Shown in pieces: positions 24,092 through 35,630 of a stretch of 64,000 bases of DNA. The stretch's first letter is position 1. Each line of letters begins with the position of its first letter. The notes under the pieces are model-generated. The model was given only the letters and a program-made list of their open reading frames with translations. It searched no databases and was not told the DNA's origin. The stretch is from Sternotherus odoratus (Eukaryota > Chordata > Testudines > Kinosternidae). The stretch covers positions 9,244,285 through 9,308,284 of the forward strand of contig JAVMKO010000021.1 in the NCBI GenBank assembly GCA_032164245.1. The letters run 5' to 3'. A program made the translations under genes and the position numbers.

Positions 24092-25347
24092 ACTTAAGTG
24101 CTTTGCTGCACTGGGACCCAAAATAGGACAGTGGAGTCTGAACAGAGCTAAGTGAATTTCCCTCAGCTGTAATCTCTGTAGACTGTTTTCCTCTTAAGGA
24201 ATCTTCCCCTAAAATCTGAGGCCCTTAATTTGTTAAGGATCCTTTCCAGTTCATCTTTGAAAGCACATGGGCCGTGACAGGCAAATTATAACACTAACTA
24301 AAAGCCTGCTTTACTTCAGTGCTTTAATCAGCGAGGGCAATTAACACTGTATTCCGGTATAGTGCACCGCTACGTTTATAGCCGTCCCTCCCTCGCGGGA
24401 GGAGGTTTTAAATTCAGGAGCTTATGATGGCACGAGGCGGCTCTTCACGCATTGGTGCTGCCGTCCTTGCAGCTAGATCTCCGAACAGTTTGTGTGCCCG
24501 CTGAGTAATGAAATAAGACAACCGCCCGTGCCAAGCAAAATAACAACCACCCTGGCAGATTTTCATTTCAACCAGCTCCTCTGGCTGCTCACAGCAGAGA
24601 CAAGAAATATCAGCATTTCTCATATGAATCCTCTCCCTCCCTGCCTGTGGAAACCTGGCGCGTTCATCCCGCACAGCCACTCCCAGCAAGAAACGGGAAA
24701 GACTGTCTGTTCCTTTACGGCTGGCCAGATTTGCTGTTTGCCTCCCATCGGAAAGCCAGCTCTGATTTTAGAGGGGTCTATGGAAATAGATTGATAGACA
24801 ACTGAATTAAAAACAGTCCCAAGGAAAGGAAAAACCTTTGCTTACTAGCTGGCTTATTTAATTCCACCTTGGGCATCTCGCGGCTGTTCAAAAGCTGCCC
24901 TCTCCCGAACGCTAGGCAGAATTTGCATCTCACCAACCAGCAAAGAATAATCAGGTTTATTCCCATGTCCCTGGGACTCGCATTCAAACTGGTTTCTTTA
25001 ATGTTTGTTAATTGGAAGGTGGATGTGTTGGAATGGCTTCGACCAGACCACTCAGATCAAGATTAAAAGTGAATTTCCGAATGACAAAGGAGCCCAAATG
25101 TCACTGTGAACATGGAGGAACATGGACCCTTGGAAAATGCCAGCAGTGCCTCTCATGTATCTCTCCAACTGCTGCCCTTGTTTGTCTTTAAGATTAGTCT
25201 TCTCAATCCCAGCCCCAGTCCCATCACGGAGATATTGGGCTACCTTCCGGGCTAGATTCACAAACGTGCTTTGGTCATGCAGTGCTCATCACTGCAACGC
25301 CTAACTCCCAGGTGCTCCTGCCACCACGTGCGACCCTCATCCCAGAG
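24092..25347. other. Low-repeat intronic stretch, candidate conserved noncoding element
   Basis: Unlike its surroundings, this stretch has no recognised repeat, balanced base composition and clustered AT-core words (AATTAA, TTAATT, TTTAATG, CAAACTGG). It lies in a MACF1 intron. Such unique islands in vertebrate introns are often constrained, but I cannot test conservation here. Confidence 0.3.
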
Positions 25348-25850
25348 TCAGAACAGAAGAGTGGCCATACTGGGTCAGACCTATGGTCCATCTAAACCAT
25401 TCTCCTGTCTCTGATAGTGGCCAGCAGCAGGTGCTTCAGAGGGAATGAACAGAGCAGGGCAATTTATCGAGTAAGCCATCTCCTCTTGTCCAGTCCCAGG
25501 ATCTGGCAGTTGGAGGTTTAGGGACCCCTGGAACATGAGGTTGCAGCCCTGACCATCTTGGCTAGTAGCTGTTGATGGATCTGTCCTCCATGAACTGATC
25601 TAATTCTTTTCTGAACCCAGTTATACTTTTGGTCTCCACAACATCCCCTGGCAATGAGTCCCACAGGTTGACTGGGCATTGTGTGAAGAAGTACTTCCTT
25701 TTGTTTGCTTTAAACCTTCTGCCTCTTAATTTTATCATGTGCTCACTAGTTCTTGTGTCATGTAAAGGAGTAAATAACACTTCCCTATTCACTTTCTCCA
25801 CACCATTCATGAGTTTAGACCTCTTTCATAGCCCCCTTTAGCTGTCTGGG
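25348..25850 (-). mobile_element. CR1 LINE 3' fragment, minus strand
   Basis: The plus strand reads GTGGCCATACTGGGTCAGAC, GAGGGAATGAACAGAGCAGG and AATGAGTCCCACAGGTTGAC, the reverse complement of the sauropsid CR1 3' end. The minus strand retains a broken piece of the C-terminal end of the reverse-transcriptase ORF (EVLFTPLHDTRTSEH region). It is 5'-truncated, as most CR1 copies are. Confidence 0.9.
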
Positions 25851-28800
25851 GCAGAGTCAGGACTTGGGCAGTTTTGTTCACTCCTACCAGCAGAAAATTA
25901 GGCACCAGAGGACTTCTGGCAGCAGCTGAGCAGTGGCTTTGAGACTGTCAGTAGCGCCTGAGTGTTGGACTTCGGACCTAAGGAAGCAGTTAGGCCCTAA
26001 GTATATTCATGTCTCTAGCCCCTCACTTAGTCCAGGTTAAATCCAGAGTTACCCCACATTGATACCAGCAAACCTGAAATCAGAATATGGCCCACGGGCT
26101 GAGCAAGTCCAAATAGGTTTAGGATCAAAGGGTCTTTTCAATCTGAAGTAGAGCACTGGCTGCCGTGAACACGAGACCAGGCCAAGCCACTGAAACAAGA
26201 CAAAGCAGCCTGGGCCGGAGGAGCTAATTGTAAAGGACGTTAGGCTCTAAACCTGTCTCGTCTGGAGAACCCACAGGAAGCCACTCCCAGCCACACCTCC
26301 ACAGAGAGGTACCAGAATCCTTTGCCCTACTTCCTGCTCTTGGTGGCAATGGATGGGTGCTAAGGTTCACAAGCCACTCATGTGACCAGATGCCGCCAAA
26401 CCTCATCACCTTCAGTGGAACGTCAAGATGCCCAGCACCACCCAGGAAGCCCGACAACGGCTGAGCAAACACGCTCCCGAGGAAGAGCAGAGAAGAGGAA
26501 TGGGATTCACCCACACACCTTGAGTGCTGGGGACACCCTGGGGGTCAGGACCTATCGGCTGAGAACTGCTCCGCTCAAGGCACCTGTCAAGCCTTTAAAC
26601 AATAATTGTCCCCACCACCATCCTCCCGGAAAGACATTTACAAAAATGTAACTAACAAGCAATAGACAAAGAGAGACAAAGTCTGTGGCTTGCTCGGCAC
26701 AGAGGCAGTTTCCACCTGTAAGACTGAGGCCATATGAAGACCCCCCCCCCTTTAACAGCACAGAGCTAAAGTGACGTGCTCCAAGTCTGTAATAACAGCT
26801 GGGAAGAGAACTTGACTCCTGGGCCTCTGCTGCTGGAGCCATGGCCCGGGTGACACCCCCTTGCTTCATTAACAGAGGCACCTGGTGTGGAGAGTCAGCC
26901 CTGACACTGGCTGATAGAATCCGTTCCCTGCGCTCTGCAGCGAGGGGAACAGAGTGACCGTTCCAAGGCCCGGATTGGTTCGGAAGTGGGCTTCTGTGCT
27001 CCCTAACAGAGAACGGGACAAGGGAGCAGGGCGGAGATGGGGCAGGCAATGGAAGAGAGGAGAAGAAAAGAGAACGAGGAGGGGGAGAGGTGGAGATAGA
27101 AGGCAAGAGGACACAAGTAGCGAGTAGTTGTGTTGTCCCTGAACCCAGAAATTCTTTTGGCCCAGACACTCATATCACCCGGGAAATCCACAGCGGCCAG
27201 TATTTGATCAGGACAATTCCGCCTTCATCTCGTGACCCACCCCCGCTGTAATACACCCGCGCTGTCACTGTGCTGTCCTGGGTGGCTCAGGGTCTACTTA
27301 TCCCACTGGCGATGAGTACAAGCTGCCGTCGGCAGACTAAAGGAGGGGAATCCATACAAGGGCAGGGGGGAGAAGTTCTGTATTTCAGGGAGCTGATTCA
27401 ACTCCCCCTCCTCAAAGGACCAATCCAGGGACCCCAGTCATTGGTGGGGGCAGATCGGGACAGCGTAATCTCCTTGTGAAATGAGCATGGGCTGTCTTTG
27501 TGGTAATGTGGTGTTCGCATTGAAGAGGTACTCATTCTCCCTGAAACAGCTTTAAAAAATTCCCTCTGATATCTGTCCCCCAGTCCTGGCCCCGAGTGTG
27601 GATGGAAACCCAGGCATCTGACCCCATTCCAAACTGGCACTCATCCCAGGAAGATATGGAGGTCACATCTCCTCGTGCGTGGGTGCAGCCCCCAGCAAAG
27701 ATCCCAATAAATAATGTAAAAACCCATATCAATCTTTCAACGCATTTTCCAATCCGGCGACATGAAACTGCTTCCGACTCTTTCTTCCCTGCTGAGTGCA
27801 GTCCTAGCTGCAACTCGCAAGTTATTTTTAATGTGAAATCTGCATAAAAGCAGATTATATGACATTCCCTTTCCTTTAATCACGGGCTGGATCTAGTCAG
27901 CGTGATGACAGACCCTGGCATTACAGACTGGAAGGAAAGATCAGAGCAACCTCACAGCTGGGGAAATAGCAGCATTTCTCATCTCTTCAGCTGGGACCCA
28001 AATCAGGGCAACCCTCGAGTCCACTGTGAATGGCAGGTGCTTGTCTCCTTGCAGGAGGGATCAGCACACCAGGCTTTTAGTTCACATTGTGAGGAAGCAG
28101 ATCAGGAACACAGCACTAGGCAGAATCCAATCCTAAATCCACTGAAATGAGGCTGCTCAGCACCCCCCAGAATCAGGGCCATACTTTGCATCCTTTCTTC
28201 CAGCCATTTGCAGATTCCAGCCTCCACAGCCCAGAATTTCTCGGACGGGGCTTTCCCACGTCCCCGCCACTCGATTTCCCCTCCAATCTCCGGCAGAGCA
28301 TTTTTAAGAATTATCGTTTTAATTGGCCGGTTCCTCCTGCCCGGAGACCCCCCAGGCACCTAAACAGCATTTGCAAACAAAATGACAAACTCACCCCATG
28401 GAGCAGCCTTCCAAGTGGGGCTGGGGAGTTTCCTGATTGGCAGGCTGCATCTCTCTCCCCAGAAGAGAGATGGATTATTAAGGCTTTCTGGTCCCCTGGG
28501 GCTGTTTAGTATCATTGTTTATTATTCGTATTACAGTAACAGCATGGGTAGCTGCTCGAAACTAGGAATTTTCATTTGGCAGGAAATGTTGAGATTTGAC
28601 ATTTCCCTCCCAATGGAGAGGTGCATTTCTTTTTTCATTTTTTTTTTTGGGGGGGGGGGGGGAATTTCATTGAGGAAAAAATTCAAAATTTCATTTCAGG
28701 ATAAAATTGTCATTTCAAAACAACATTGCCCATTTTTTTCCTACACAAATTTTTTTCCCCATGGGAAATTTTGTCTAAATCAATAAACAAAAATCTTCCG

Positions 28801-31800
28801 ATCAGACCGAGGAGCCCCAGTCATGGACCAGAGTCGGATTGTACAGAGATGATCTCTGCTCCAAAGTCTCTATAGTCTAAGGCTGACAGTAAAGCATGGG
28901 TCTAGTCTGGACCCCACTTTGCCTTACAGGGGCCAGGTGGCAAGAGCCAATTGGAAGTGGTTTTATTTTAACTTGGGGGTATTTTAGACCCTTCCTCACT
29001 GGCTGAGGAATAAGCTCCACCCCCTTTTTAATGACATCAAAGAGGGAGTCCCCGAGGGTTTCCTCATGCCAACTGCTGTTTTCAGGGAGACCAGCAGCAG
29101 CAGACCCTTAAGGCCAACCTGGGGGCACTCTGACACCCCCCCAGCCCCAAGATACCCAGCACTAAGCACCCCTCCTGTTCCTCCCCAGCCCCAAGAGATA
29201 GGTAGGGGCAGGTGGGTGGGACTAGGGAGAAAGGACTGGCTGGGGGAGAGTGGGGCTAATCAGACATAACCCAAAGTGACCTGCGGCTTTGGGCATCCAA
29301 CCTGAGACTCCCGAAAGGGGCCTGTTTTCAGGAGCAGGTGCTCGGCTCTTCCTTCAAAGCAAGCCCCTTGAGGTGTCTCAGTTTGGTGCTCCAAAATCAC
29401 CCCTCACTTGGGACAATCTCAGTCCTACTCTCCATTTTCTCCCCCCTTCCAATAGCAGATCAAAGGACCTTCCAGCAGGAAGGGGAGAACCTGCCACCTA
29501 CCCTGCCCACGGAGGAGGGAGGGGAACGGGAGACCAAAGGCTCTGGCAGCTGTTTCTTTTTCTCCCCAGGCAACGAAACCGTCCCCTGCACCGTGCAGCT
29601 CGGGGGTGGGGGGGTTGTTTACCCCCAGAACCACACCCCAGCAGGCAGATATCTGGAAAAGGCCTATATCCCTGCCCCCAGCTGCCTCTCTTGTTGCAGG
29701 GGTGGGAAGATACTTGCATTGCTTCTAGGAATGTGGGGCAGGAATGTTTCAGGGGTGCAGTCTGCCCCCATTAGTGTTAACTTGGGGGTGAGGAGCACGG
29801 TCCTGTCCCTGTTCACTCTCCTTCCCACCTAGCAGGTGCTGGTTCCATCTACCCGACTACTGCTGTAGGGTTGACTTCTTCAGCCGCTGAGCTGCCTCCC
29901 TCCTGCTGCTGCCGTGAGGAAACACTAGGGGGCTCCCTCTCAAACCTGGGCAGGGGCTTGATCCTCAGACCAGGGTCCCCCACAAACACCCTAAAGCAAA
30001 ATGTAAAAGTTACACCCCCCCCTAGTGAGCCATCCCTGTCCCAGGCGCTTTGTATCTGTCCTAAGTGAAGCTCCAGGGAGAGGCAGACCGGTCCGGTCCT
30101 CTCCCCGGCCTGCTCGAACCCCCTCCAGGACACAGGACGTGGGGGCGGCATTAGGGCCAGAAATTCAGGCACCTGCACAAATGTCCTGGACAGTGTCTGG
30201 GTGACACACAATCAGCCCACACGCTGCATTGGCCCGGCGCCGTGTGACCAGCCAGCAGGCTCCAACATCTGGGTGACCCGAGACCAGCCCCTGGGGACAC
30301 AGTGTCCCGGCCCGGGGATGTGAAAGCTGCCAGAGGATCACTGCAGAAGCCACGGCTGAATCCAACTGGAATGAAATCAGAAACCTTCTGAACCACAAAC
30401 CCCACCCTGGGGTCAGGGGAGCCCTTCCACCAGGGATCCATTGGGCCCTTTATTTGCTTATTTACTCATTTGGACTTAAACCAAGAGAAATGCTCCTGGT
30501 GCCTTGCCACCAGTTAAACATATGGTCAAAAGGATACAAACAAAACAGCAACAAACCCTGCCCATAGAGAACCAGCCAGCGGGAAAACCGCAACATCCCC
30601 ACCCTCACATGGACAACCATCGAGGCCCCTTGCCCACACTGATGGGCGGGTAGTTTCCACCACTGCCCCCCAAGCATGCCCCCTGAGCCACTACAAATGT
30701 TTCGATTCCTCCAATCCCCTTGCAAATGGCTCCCCGTGAACACTATCAACTCGGCACCCCAGCCGGAGCAAGAGAACTCGCCACATCTCAAACCTGCCCC
30801 TGGCATTTCATTCCACATCCACTTGCCGTGGACACCCAGCTGCGGGCGACCCGGCAGACCAAGTCATTGGCAGAAAACCATGATGCTGCATCTCGGAGGC
30901 TGGGTCTTTGAGTCGCGGAGGAGGCGGGCTCCTCCTACTGGGGAGTTGAATGGCCGTGCAAGCCCAGCTCATGGGAAATGGAGCAGACCTGTGCAAATCA
31001 GGAACCTCCCATAAATGAAGGGATAGGTGGCCACTTTGCCCCAAGAAACAGTCGTTTTTCCTCCCTGACCCCTCTGTTCATTTAATTTCATCACCAGACT
31101 CATGGCCCAGGGCTGAAGGAGAGGGTGGAAGGGCTCTTCCAAACAGGGGGGGCATTGAAGGACCATCACCACCTCCTAGCATCTCTATGGTAGAGTGCTT
31201 GAGCATGGAACTGAAGCTGGGTCTTCACTGCCAAACAACGGGATACAGGATTCCCTACTGGAGATGCTCCACCAGCGGCAGAAATGGTGGAAGATAGAGG
31301 GATAAATGGGGACACATGCAGGCTCAGGCACTGAATTATCTAAACTGGCTTTGTAGTGAAAATACTCGAGCCCCGGGGACACTACATCTTCCACCACTGA
31401 CGCCATCCCACAGTGGTAAAGATGCCGGTGGCCTGTCTACAGTATGGCTTCCACTGGTGGTGGAACTGCACAGATGGTGAATTACAGGGTCCCGTTTCTT
31501 CCAGAGCACCGACGGTTTGAGAGACCTCAGGCCATGAACATGGACCTCTTGTGTCACCCTACACTGTGTCACTACCACTGACAGCAGCTAGGGTTCACTA
31601 CCTTTCATTCAGATGATGGGCCAGTCCACTGCTCTAGTGACAGCACAAATCTGAACCTGGATCCCTCCTTCCCAGGGCTCGCAGGAGGCTTGGAGCGCTA
31701 CAGAGAAGCATGCTCAGTCCTATGGGAGTGGGGCACTTGGGAGGGCTCTTCGGCAGCCGTTCTGGGCTGACGCAAGGAACGGCATGGATGAGCTCCAAAA

Positions 31801-31918
31801 GAAGGCAGATCTAACCTTCCATGGACGGATGGTGGCCTCATGCCGAGAATCCGGGGACAGTTATAAAGGGAACAATAGAGACACAGTTTTAATTCCCAGG
31901 TACTGCATGTTTCCTTAC
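25851..31918. other. Intron of the long MACF1 isoform, no gene recognised
   Basis: A T11 run followed by a G14 run (28638-28662) sits in AT-rich sequence at about 28530-28800 that repeats AAATTTCATTTC-like words, probably an old TIR element. The rest shows no exon or repeat family I can defend. Confidence 0.4.
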
Positions 31919-32138
31919 CAGCTACTCTGACAACGGCTCTCTCTGCTGGGTCCAGCACTGAATCCTGGCTCTTCCTCTTCTTCTGCTCGTGCAGGGGTAA
32001 ATTCCAGGGTAAGGTGTCGCCCGGGGGGCAAGGAGATAGACTTCCCGACCTCTCGCTCCTGTAGGACCTCTCGCTCCGGCAGGACCGCTCGCTCCGGCAG
32101 GACCGCTCGCTGAGGGTCTCTTCATCGGAGGACGACAT
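31919..32138 (-). CDS. MACF1: MACF1 first coding exon of the MSSSDEE isoform
   Basis: This exon gives the N-terminus of the main MACF1 spectraplakin isoform, upstream of the actin-binding CH domains. It encodes 73 residues, beginning MSSSDEETLSERS, with three or four RSERSCRSE-type repeats, then a GDTLPWNLPL stretch, a basic KKRK patch and a VLDPAERAVVRVA end. As I remember the mammalian protein, identity here is close to complete. The exon ends with one extra G before the donor GTAAGG at 31918, the same phase as the MAGY exon. I chose the ATG at 32138: an in-frame TAG lies seven codons upstream, and a splice acceptor (CCCCCACAG) puts the exon start at 32180, leaving 42 bases of 5' UTR. A GTG three codons upstream is not needed. 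The Ser/Arg repeats suggest phosphorylation sites (inference). Confidence 0.96.
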
Positions 32139-32180
32139 GGCCCACACGAGACGGATGCGCTACTCTTCAGGGACAGCGAT

Positions 32181-33966
32181 CTGTGGGGGAGATAAACCAG
32201 CGCGGGAAGTTCAGCTCCATGGGAAGATCTCAATTTCCCAAGCGCTCCTACCAATACATGGCCACTGGGGACACAGGACAGGGGGGTTGGCAGTGCAATG
32301 GGGATCCTTTCCGGTCCAAGCCACCTGTTCCAGTTTGACACCGGTAGGGAATGAGTGCAGAGCGGCCTACAGGAAAGGAGATGTCACTCCAGATCAGGTT
32401 TAAGGCAGGACGGGGCGAGCGGAAGCTTCCGCTGCTATTGCACGGGATGTGTCTGTTCTGGGCACGAACGGCCCTTCGCCCTTCCTTAGCGCTCATGACA
32501 CCCCCAAAAGCCCTGCCAGCACAGAGCTGCCCCCCAAGCCAGGCAAGAGGGCCACCACTTGAGGGCCCTCACACCAGTGTCCAGACAGCGCCAGTTGGAA
32601 CGGCAGCTTCCTCAAAGCGGAAACCTGCCAAGAGCAGCCGGAATTCCAGCAGCGTGAGCTTCCTCACAGCAGTGCCGACTACAGCCCGCCACGCAGGGCC
32701 CTGCAGTGCTAAGCAGACCGATCACCGTGTGAGCATACGCAGAACCGTGCCCTATAAGTGTCAGCTACAATTCCTGGCCTATGAACTGCCTCCCAGAAGT
32801 GGTGAGCTTCCTCCCAAGAGTGCCCTGCCAGTGCCGTTGTTGCACTCCCGGCCTCTGAACTTCCCCCGAGACAGCCCCAGTGGCCTGTCAGTGTTAACTA
32901 GACCAGCAGCCTTGTGCTCTTTCTCACAGCAGTGGCCTACACACCATTGCCTCCGTTTCCCATTTTTTGATACAGGATGATTTCAATCCCATAGGACGTA
33001 CAATAGCATCAGCTTGTCTTGGCCACCAGAATATAAACTGGTATCACCGACGCGCTAGGCACGGTGCTCCGTTCCACAAAGCAAAGTCAGATTAAAAAAA
33101 ATAAAATCTGACAATAAGAAGGCTTCAAATCTAAACGACTAAGAAATATCCATTGTCTCCGATCTTCCCCAAAGTGGGAGCAGAAAAATCCACTTTATTA
33201 AACATTCTAGGAGGAAATTGGGAGCAGCTTCCTATCCTAAGTCGCGCGTGACTCTGTGCAATGTACATTCAGACAGCAAATAAGCACTTTGCAATAAGAC
33301 CTATTTTAATCCCATTTTATTCTCTAGAATCACTGGGAAAGAAACGTGCCCGACTCCTAAAATCTGTCATGGAGGAGCCGCTGTCTCCAGCGAAGACAGT
33401 GGTAGTAATAGTGGGGAATCAGGGAAACAGGAACAAAGAGGAAAAAAAATTCAAGAGAAATAATGAATGTGATGAGCTATTCACCTCCCCAAAAGCACCA
33501 AAAAATTTAGCTGTTGATCCTCTAAAATATAGAGCTGCCCATGTATCCCCTGGCCGCCTGCCTCTGCCATGCTAAGAGAAATCGAGGGGAAATGTCTCTT
33601 CTCCCCCTTTTCGTGGGAACACACCCACAGCAGGGGCTGGGCAGCCAGGGGTAGGGACCGAAAGCCGAGCGGGGGAACGAGGCTGCTTTCCTGGGAGGAC
33701 ATTGTGAGGCGGTAGCCGGGCGAGCGCGGATCTGGTGTCTTCAGGCAGCCCGGCAGGTGCGAGGCGGGGAGCCCGGGGCATGGATTGCGATGGTTTCGGT
33801 GCATGCCCCGGGAAGCCCCCTCCCCACCCGCACGTTACCGATCTCCCGGGCCCCGGCGGGGAAGGGCAGAGCCTCGCCGACGCCGCTCCTCGCCGCGCGG
33901 GGAGGGGCCGCCAGAGGTGCCCCGGGGCGCCGAGCATCTGCCCCGGAGCCCGCCCGCAGGACTTAC
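32181..33966 (-). other. MACF1: Predicted MACF1 5'-UTR intron
   Basis: It lies between the acceptor before the MSSSDEE exon (at 32181) and a strong donor GTAAGT (33961-33966) in the CpG island. No coding exon or repeat is recognised inside. Confidence 0.5.
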
Positions 33967-34300
33967 CCCCGCGCCCGGGGCGCTCACCCGGCGCTGGCCG
34001 GCTCCGGGGCGCTGCCCAGGCAGGATGGAGAGAAGAAATCCCCCCGAAGAATAGGAGCAGCCGAGCGTGTGCAGCCCATCGCCGCTCCGCGCTCCGAGCG
34101 CAGACACCGCCCCCTGCGCCGCCCGCCCCTCCCGGGAGCCAACGCACGGAGCGGGGGGCTCCGCACCCCCCCCCCCCCCGGCCCGGAGGGGGGCTCCCCG
34201 GGCACGGAGCGCTCTCTAAAGTACCCAGGGGCTGGCTGTCCCCCCGCCTGGTTTCCTGCGACCCCCGCAGAGCCAGTGCCCGCGAGGGGCTCCACACAAC
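33640..34300 (-). promoter_or_regulatory. MACF1: CpG island, presumed promoter of the MACF1 MSSSDEE isoform
   Basis: A dense CpG block with no TATA box seen. It lies about 1.5-2 kb upstream of the start codon at 32138 and contains a strong minus-strand donor. A start site within about 34000-34250 is the simplest reading, but it cannot be located more exactly. Confidence 0.6.
33967..34140 (-). other. MACF1: Predicted noncoding first exon of MACF1 (5' end approximate)
   Basis: Minus-strand donor GGG|GTAAGTCC fixes the 3' end at 33967. The MSSSDEE exon begins with a splice acceptor, so an upstream noncoding exon is required. The upper boundary given is a guess within the CpG island. Confidence 0.45.
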
Positions 34301-34448
34301 CCGAAATTGGGGGGGGGGGGCGTCTCCTCTCCTTTGGCTCTTTAGAGAGGCGGGGAAAGGGAGTGTCAGCCTGATGGGGAAGGATCCCTGTGTCCATGGG
34401 GCAGGCAGAGTCCGAACCCACCGCGGGCAGGGGAATAACGACCCTGTG

Positions 34449-34473
34449 CCCCCCCCCCCCCCCCCCCCCCCCC
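34449..34473. repeat. Poly-C run of 25
   Basis: An uninterrupted run of C. Its length in the assembly may be inexact. It can form an i-motif or G-quadruplex and borders the MACF1 CpG island. Confidence 0.95.
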
Positions 34474-34573
34474 GTCAGCCTGTTTGGGTTACCGGCAGAA
34501 ACTGGAGCTGCCTCGAGGGCATGTTGTCCCCTGCTCTGTCCTCCTTCCCTGTCCCTTGCAGCATGTTCCAGCA

Positions 34574-35350
34574 CCCTCCCCCCATTCATCCACCTTCCCT
34601 CCATTCATCCACCTCCACCCATCATCCCCCCATTCATCCACCTTCCCTCCATTCATCCACCTCCACCCACGATCCCCCCATTCATCCACCTCCACCCATC
34701 ATCCCCCATTCATCCACCTCCACCCACCATCCCCCATTCATCCACCTCCACCCATCATCCCCCATTCATCCACCTCCACCCACCATCCCCCATTCATCCA
34801 CCTCCACCCACCATCCCCCCATTCATCCACCTTCCCCCCATTCATCCACCTCCACCCATCATCCCACATTCATCCACCTCCACCCACCATCCCCCCATTC
34901 ATCCACCTCTACCCACCATCCCCCCATTCATCCACCATCTTCCCATTCATCCACCTCCACCCACCATCCCCCCATTCATCCACCTTCCCCCATTCATCCA
35001 CCTCCACCCACCATCATCGTTCATCCACCTCCACCCACCATCCCCCCATTCATCCACCATCTTCCCATTCACCCACCTCCACCCACCATCCCCCCATTCA
35101 TCCACCTTCCCCCATTCATCCACCTCCACCCACCATCCCACCATTCATCTACCTCCACTCACCATCCCCGCCTTCATCCACCTTCCCTGCATTCATCTGT
35201 CTTCACTCACCATCCCCTCACAATCACCACACCTGATTTATCAACCTCCACCCACCATCCCTCCATTCATCCACCATCCCCACCCTACCCCATTCATCTA
35301 CCTCTGCCCATCATCCCTCCACCCCATTCATCCACTTCCACCCACCACCC
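34574..35350. repeat. CCACC/ATTCATC minisatellite, about 780 bp
   Basis: Dozens of copies of ATTCATCCACCTCCACCCAC with CATCCCCC spacers, in a 14/28-base pattern. Copies with CCATCTTCCC or CTTCCCTCC variants are interspersed, giving a higher-order structure. The plus strand is C-rich and nearly G-free. The array breaks up towards 35150-35350 and then abuts a CR1 fragment. The long Pro/His/Ser/Thr frames across it are artefacts. Confidence 0.95.
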
Positions 35351-35351
35351 C

Positions 35352-35630
35352 ATATAGTGCCTCTATATAAATCCATAGTACGGCCACATCTCGAATATTG
35401 TGTAAAGATGTGGTCACCCCATCTCACAAAAGATATACTGGAATTGGAAAAGGTACAGAAAAGGGCAACGGAAATGATCAGGGGTGTGGAACAGCTTCCA
35501 GATGAGGAGAGATTTAAAAGACTGAGACTGTTGAATTTGGAAAAAAGACAACTCAGGGGGGATATAATAGAGGTCTATAAAATCATGACTGGGAGACAGT
35601 AAACAAGGAAGTGTTATTTACTCCTCATGA
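35352..35630 (+). mobile_element. CR1 LINE 3' fragment, plus strand
   Basis: Translation in one frame gives the C-terminal end of CR1 reverse transcriptase: PLYKSIVRPHLEYCV, WSPHLTKDILELEKVQKRA, then LRLLNLEKRQLRGDIIEVY. The copy is 5'-truncated, and its start coincides with the end of the minisatellite. The frame stops soon after. Confidence 0.92.

Noticed and set aside
25562..25810. Possible protein-coding gene on the minus strand
   Set aside because: The product is the broken C-terminal end of CR1 reverse transcriptase.
31698..32147. 149-codon frame extending the MACF1 exon, starting with GTG
   Set aside because: The donor GTAAGG at 31918 ends the exon and the rest is intron. The conserved ATG at 32138 explains the start.
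33735..35357. 540-codon plus-strand open frame rich in Pro, His, Ser and Thr
   Set aside because: It runs from a CpG island through poly-C into a minisatellite. Other frames across the same array are equally open and show the same repeat, there are no splice sites, and it resembles no protein.
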